The translations under genes were made by a program, and so were the position numbers. Shown here in pieces: positions 60,929 to 64,000 of a DNA stretch of 64,000 nt. Source of the DNA: Treponema sp. GTDB lineage: Bacteria > Spirochaetota > Spirochaetia > Treponematales > Treponemataceae. The notes below the pieces were generated by a model that did no database searches, was not told the origin of the DNA, and worked only from the letters and a program-made list of their open reading frames with translations. The stretch lies in contig JAEETM010000001.1 of the NCBI GenBank assembly GCA_016290335.1, positions 1 to 64,000 of the forward strand, written 5' to 3'. Position 1 is the first letter of the stretch; every line of letters starts with the position of its first letter.

Positions 60929-61621
60929 ATGGAAACTTTAGGGTGGATTTTTCTTGGCCTACTTACAGTAAGCCTGTTTTTGTTTATTTTGGGGAGCATT
61001 AAGAACTGGGAGATTATGATTAAAATCTCCAGGATTTTCATAGTTCCGTTTACCTGCGTGATTATCCTGCTGTTTTTAAAGCAGCTGTTCCCGGATTCAA
61101 GACACATTTTTTTCCTTACGACTATTGCACTTACTCTTATTTCTCTTTGTGAGCTTTGTTTTTCTTTTGAAAGCCTTAAGTTTTTCAGATATTTCGGACG
61201 TTTCCTTTTTCTACTGAGTAACGCCGCCTGGATTGAGCTTTTTATTTCCACTTTTTATATTTACCGCCCGGCTCAGTGGATGAACATTCTTTTTGCCGGC
61301 ATATACTTTGTGATTCTTGTACTGCTTTTAATAATCTGCGGGAAAAACAAAATTGGAACTTATATGAGCATATTAATTGGTTATGCAAGCGTAATTCTGT
61401 TGAATTATTCGGCAATTATTACCTGGATTTTCAGCAAACGTGAATATGCAGTTTTTCTTACTACAGGAACTACAATTCTGCTTTTAAGCTTTATACTTTA
61501 CGAAAAGCAGAAAACAAAGCCGTGGAAAATCAATGAAAGAATTGAGCTGATTATAAGGACTTTGCTTATAACATGTGCAGAAGCCCTTATAACGGCAAGC
61601 ACGATTTTTATGATACGTTAG
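60929..61621 (+). CDS. Hypothetical polytopic membrane protein (about eight TM segments)
   Basis: 230 residues from the ATG at 60929; a longer frame to 60788 would run through the padR promoter region and is rejected. About eight hydrophobic helices (WIFLGLLTVSLFLFILGSI, FIVPFTCVIILLFL, FFLTTIALTLISLCEL, LFLLSNAAWIELFIS, ILFAGIYFVILVLLLIIC, IGYASVILLNYSAII, FLTTGTTILLLSFIL, LLITCAEALITASTIFMI) with short loops. The layout is like the YhhN family, but no diagnostic motif was recognised. It is tail-to-tail with dapB, with stop codons overlapping by 3 nt. Confidence 0.7.
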   Translation: METLGWIFLGLLTVSLFLFILGSIKNWEIMIKISRIFIVPFTCVIILLFLKQLFPDSRHIFFLTTIALTLISLCELCFSFESLKFFRYFGRFLFLLSNAAWIELFISTFYIYRPAQWMNILFAGIYFVILVLLLIICGKNKIGTYMSILIGYASVILLNYSAIITWIFSKREYAVFLTTGTTILLLSFILYEKQKTKPWKINERIELIIRTLLITCAEALITASTIFMIR

Positions 61622-62397
61622 AAAATATCATCCCAGTCAAAGAGATTACCTTTTACAAGTTTACCACTCTTAAGACCGCTGTCGAGTTTTTCGAGGGCTT
61701 TTACTGCGCCATTGGCAAAACCTTCGCGGCTGCGGGCTGTATGGGTAAGTTCGATTGTGTCGGCAGTTCCGTCAAAGAAAACCTTGTGAGTTCCCGGGAT
61801 GTTGCCACAGCGTGTTGAACTTACGTGGAGTTGGTTAGCTTTTGGTCGCTCGTGGAAGGCATCTGTAACAATTTCTGTTTTGCCAGGATTTCCAGCCATA
61901 ATGCGGCGGGCAACTTCAAGAGCAGTTCCACTTGGGCTGTCTGCCTTCTGATTATGATGAGCTTCCCATGTTGCAACATCGTATTCAGAGAACTCTGCCA
62001 TAAGCTTTGCTGCTTCTTCAACAATCTTATAGAACATATTTACGCCAATAGAAAAGTTTGCTGAACTCATAATTGCACCGCCTACATCCTTTGCAAGGGC
62101 AGCAACTTCGGCTTTTTTATCGTTCCAGCCGGTAGTTCCAACAACGAGCGGCAATCCAAGAGGAAGTAAAGCCTTAATGTTTCCCATAACGGCAGTAGGA
62201 TGAGAAAACTCAATTATTCCCTCTGCCCCGCTTGATTTTACGGCACGGGCAACAGCTTCTCCGTCTCCGGCAGCAACCTTTACACTTGCATCTTCTGCAA
62301 TTACATCTATTGTAGCAACAACTTCATGACCGGCACGCTTTGCAGCAGCTTCAATCATGTGTCCCATTTTTCCATATCCTACGAGTGCGATTTTCAT
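61618..62397 (-). CDS. dapB: 4-hydroxy-tetrahydrodipicolinate reductase
   Basis: 259 residues: NAD(P)H-binding KIALVGYGKMGHMIEAAAKRAGHEV and the catalytic EAHHNQKADSPSGTAL with His-His and Lys. It makes tetrahydrodipicolinate in lysine and diaminopimelate synthesis. AAGGAGG lies upstream of the ATG. It sits downstream of lysC, so the pathway is partly co-located. Overlaps the membrane protein stop by 3 nt. Confidence 0.96.
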   Translation of the reverse strand: MKIALVGYGKMGHMIEAAAKRAGHEVVATIDVIAEDASVKVAAGDGEAVARAVKSSGAEGIIEFSHPTAVMGNIKALLPLGLPLVVGTTGWNDKKAEVAALAKDVGGAIMSSANFSIGVNMFYKIVEEAAKLMAEFSEYDVATWEAHHNQKADSPSGTALEVARRIMAGNPGKTEIVTDAFHERPKANQLHVSSTRCGNIPGTHKVFFDGTADTIELTHTARSREGFANGAVKALEKLDSGLKSGKLVKGNLFDWDDIF

Positions 62398-62433
62398 TTT
62401 TTCCTCCTTAACACAACCTTTTCATTCACCATT

Positions 62434-62524
62434 ATGAATTACACATTACACATTACACATTACACATTACACATTACACATTACACATTATGCATTATGA
62501 ATTATGCATTATGAATTATGAATT
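62434..62524. repeat. 13-unit heptanucleotide tandem array
   Basis: A 91-bp run of exactly thirteen 7-nt units: ATGAATT, then seven perfect ACACATT (62441-62489), then ATGCATT, ATGAATT, ATGCATT, ATGAATT, ATGAATT. Its end reaches into the lysC stop codon. It lies in the gap between lysC and the dapB ribosome-binding site. The mixture of uniform and varied units suggests recent expansion of the ACACATT part. Confidence 0.95.
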
Positions 62525-63848
62525 AATTAAAATAAGCTCCATGCAAAATCTGAACGGTGCGGTCGGCTTCATCATCATCAACAATCATACTGATATTAAC
62601 CTTGCTTGCGCCCTGGCTTATCATCTGAACGTTTATGCCTTCATCTGCAAGAGCTGCAAAACCGCCGGCAAGAATAGCGCTTGAATGAGCAGCATCGCAG
62701 ATAATTGTAACGATTGCCTTGTTTTTGCGAACAGTTACTTCACTCGCCTTTTTCAAATCTTCTACAAGCCCATCAAGGTTTTCTTTTGTATTTACTGTTA
62801 GCGAAACCGAAACCTCTGAGGTTGCAATTACATCTATGCTGATTCCCCATTTTAAGAAATTATTGAAAACATGGGCAAGAAAGCCTGCTGCGCCGAGCAT
62901 ACGGGAGCTTACTATATCGATAAGTGTGATGTGCTTTACGGTTGTAATTGCGCAAACCGGCGGCACTTTGCCTGTATGTTTTTCTACGATGATTGAACCC
63001 GGACTTGAAATGTTATAGCTGTTTTTTACACGGACCGGTGTGCCGGTTTTACGAACAGGCATCATTGAACGGGGATGAAGAACCTGAGCACCGAACATTG
63101 CAAGCTCCTGTGCTTCTTCGTATGTTACTTCCGGTACAGGGCGGGCATCTTTTACTACGCGCGGATCGGTTGTCATAATACCGTCTACATCCTTCCATGT
63201 CTGAACTTCTTCTGCGTGCATTGCGGCACCAATCATTGTTGCTGTAAGGTCAGAACCACCGCGTCCAAGCGTTGTGATGTTGCCAGATGTATTTTTTGCG
63301 ATAAATCCGGTTACAATCGGGATTGAGTTTGAATAGCCGTTTTTGTAGGCATTAAGATAATCTGGAATTGTTTCCCAAACTTCATCAAGGAGCTCAGCTG
63401 CCATGTAATTGCTGTCTGAAAGAATACCAATATCCCAGGCATCGTAAAACTGAGCAGGGATTCCCTCTTTTTCAAGAAAAGCTGCCATCATTCGTACAGA
63501 CATTCTTTCGCCAAAGCTTACGAGGTAATCGCGTGAACGTTTGCTTATTTCTTTGAGCATTGAAATACCGGTAAGCAGCTGTTTAAGTTCATCCAGAAGT
63601 GAACGGATTGTATCAATATTTATTCCGAGTTCAGCTGCAGTTTCTTCGTGAAGCTTTGCAACTCCCGCTACGTCAACGGTTCCTTCAACGGCCTTGTCTG
63701 CCGCTTCCAAAAGATGGTCGGTTGTATCTCCCATTGCAGAAAGTACAACTACCGGACGTTTATCCTGATACGCCTTTATAATAGAAGCTACGTGCCTGAT
63801 TCTTTCCGCATTTGCCACCGATGACCCGCCGAATTTCATTACAATCAT
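62523..63848 (-). CDS. lysC: Aspartate kinase
   Basis: 441 residues from the ATG at 63848, chosen for GAGGTGG 4-6 nt upstream; an earlier in-frame start at 63878 is less likely. The kinase domain begins MIVMKFGGSSVANAERI, with TTLGRGGSDLTATMIGAAM and WKDVDGIMTTDPR, and two C-terminal ACT domains (about 300-441) allow feedback inhibition by lysine or threonine. A monofunctional enzyme (no homoserine dehydrogenase). It starts the aspartate family pathway; dapB lies downstream. Confidence 0.96.
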   Translation of the reverse strand: MIVMKFGGSSVANAERIRHVASIIKAYQDKRPVVVLSAMGDTTDHLLEAADKAVEGTVDVAGVAKLHEETAAELGINIDTIRSLLDELKQLLTGISMLKEISKRSRDYLVSFGERMSVRMMAAFLEKEGIPAQFYDAWDIGILSDSNYMAAELLDEVWETIPDYLNAYKNGYSNSIPIVTGFIAKNTSGNITTLGRGGSDLTATMIGAAMHAEEVQTWKDVDGIMTTDPRVVKDARPVPEVTYEEAQELAMFGAQVLHPRSMMPVRKTGTPVRVKNSYNISSPGSIIVEKHTGKVPPVCAITTVKHITLIDIVSSRMLGAAGFLAHVFNNFLKWGISIDVIATSEVSVSLTVNTKENLDGLVEDLKKASEVTVRKNKAIVTIICDAAHSSAILAGGFAALADEGINVQMISQGASKVNISMIVDDDEADRTVQILHGAYFN

Positions 63849-63880
63849 GATTCCACCTCGCAAGACTTGAATGTCCATTT

Positions 63881-63907
63881 TGTCATTGTCGGGCTTGCCC
63901 CGGCAAT
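63881..63907 (-). repeat. 27-nt hairpin element, copy 4, in lysC leader
   Basis: On the minus strand, arms ATTGCCGGG and CCCGACAAT (one mismatch), loop GCAAG, then GACA. It lies between a TATAAT box and the lysC start, so it would be part of the lysC mRNA leader. Confidence 0.7.
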
Positions 63908-63912
63908 CTTGT

Positions 63913-63918
63913 ATTATA
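63913..63918 (-). promoter_or_regulatory. -10-like box upstream of lysC
   Basis: TATAAT on the minus strand; a second TATAAT lies at 63924-63929. No good -35 hexamer was found at 17 nt for either. No sequence between it and the window end was recognised as a gene. Confidence 0.4.
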
Positions 63919-64000
63919 CGCTGATTATAGTGAATTACAGAGAGTTAGTCATCAGGATTTTTTCAGCTGTTTTTTTTGATTTTGTTTACACCACCGCAAA

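Noticed and set aside
62326..62514. 62-aa plus-strand frame with HITHYTL repeats
   Set aside because: It is the translation of the heptamer array and the start of dapB on the opposite strand; no ribosome-binding site.
63849..64000. Lysine riboswitch upstream of lysC
   Set aside because: The space from the TATAAT to the start is about 65 nt, too short for an L-box; only the 27-nt hairpin is present.

Overview
The window looks like chromosome of a spirochaete, most likely a gut or rumen Treponema. The support is protein content and layout: a second FliG paralogue, a FliK-like and FlhB-C-like pair beside the rpsP-khpA-rimM-trmD-rplS operon, an EarP/EF-P pair, and large arrays of periplasmic sugar-binding proteins. 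GC is moderately low. Most genes are on the minus strand. No lineage assignment was computed.

Layout. 1-2026 (+): C-terminal part of a class A penicillin-binding protein and a single-domain ParB-like protein. 2034-12052 (-): rlmJ, clpB, a tocopherol-cyclase-like protein, a small orphan, a 113-kDa M16 metallopeptidase and a putative glycoside-hydrolase-like protein. 12157-14431 (+): fliG paralogue and an AraC regulator. 14447-22803 (-): a type I restriction-modification locus (hsdR, hsdS, hsdM) with three foreign genes inserted between hsdS and hsdM, the main defence candidate. 22885-23108: tRNA-Pro(CGG) and tRNA-Asp(GTC). 23181-27596: GntR regulator, a two-TM protein, rpsU, and a c-di-GMP phosphodiesterase with two degenerate GGDEF domains. 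27956-34598 (-): efp, earP, a possible flgM, yraN, FlhB-C-like, FliK-like, then rplS-trmD-rimM-khpA-rpsP. 34745-39062 (-): SPOR protein, an amino-acid ABC transporter, argH. 39124-46883 (-): five tandem paralogous solute-binding proteins. 47081-58875 (-): an eight-gene operon with a membrane-anchored binding protein, two permease pairs, an NHL/TPR protein, a YIP1 protein and a DUF5696-like protein, but no ATPase. 59032-60735 (-): PspC, a HAAS/DUF4097 protein and a PadR regulator. 60929-63848: an orphan membrane protein, dapB and lysC.

How the genes work together. The carbohydrate part combines one large operon with five separately controlled binding proteins, which suggests one or two permease pairs fed by interchangeable binding proteins and a shared ATPase encoded elsewhere. 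EF-P carries Arg at the modified loop position, matching the adjacent EarP rhamnosyltransferase. The flagellar fragments next to the translation operon mirror the Bacillus ylqG/ylqH arrangement. dapB and lysC form a lysine-pathway pair separated by an array of 13 heptanucleotide units.

Two small-scale patterns stand out. Seven genes without a Shine-Dalgarno sequence have a -10 box ending only 6-9 nt before the start codon, so their mRNAs are probably leaderless. Four copies of a 27-nt hairpin element (9-bp arm, 5-nt loop, 9-bp arm, GACA) are scattered between genes.
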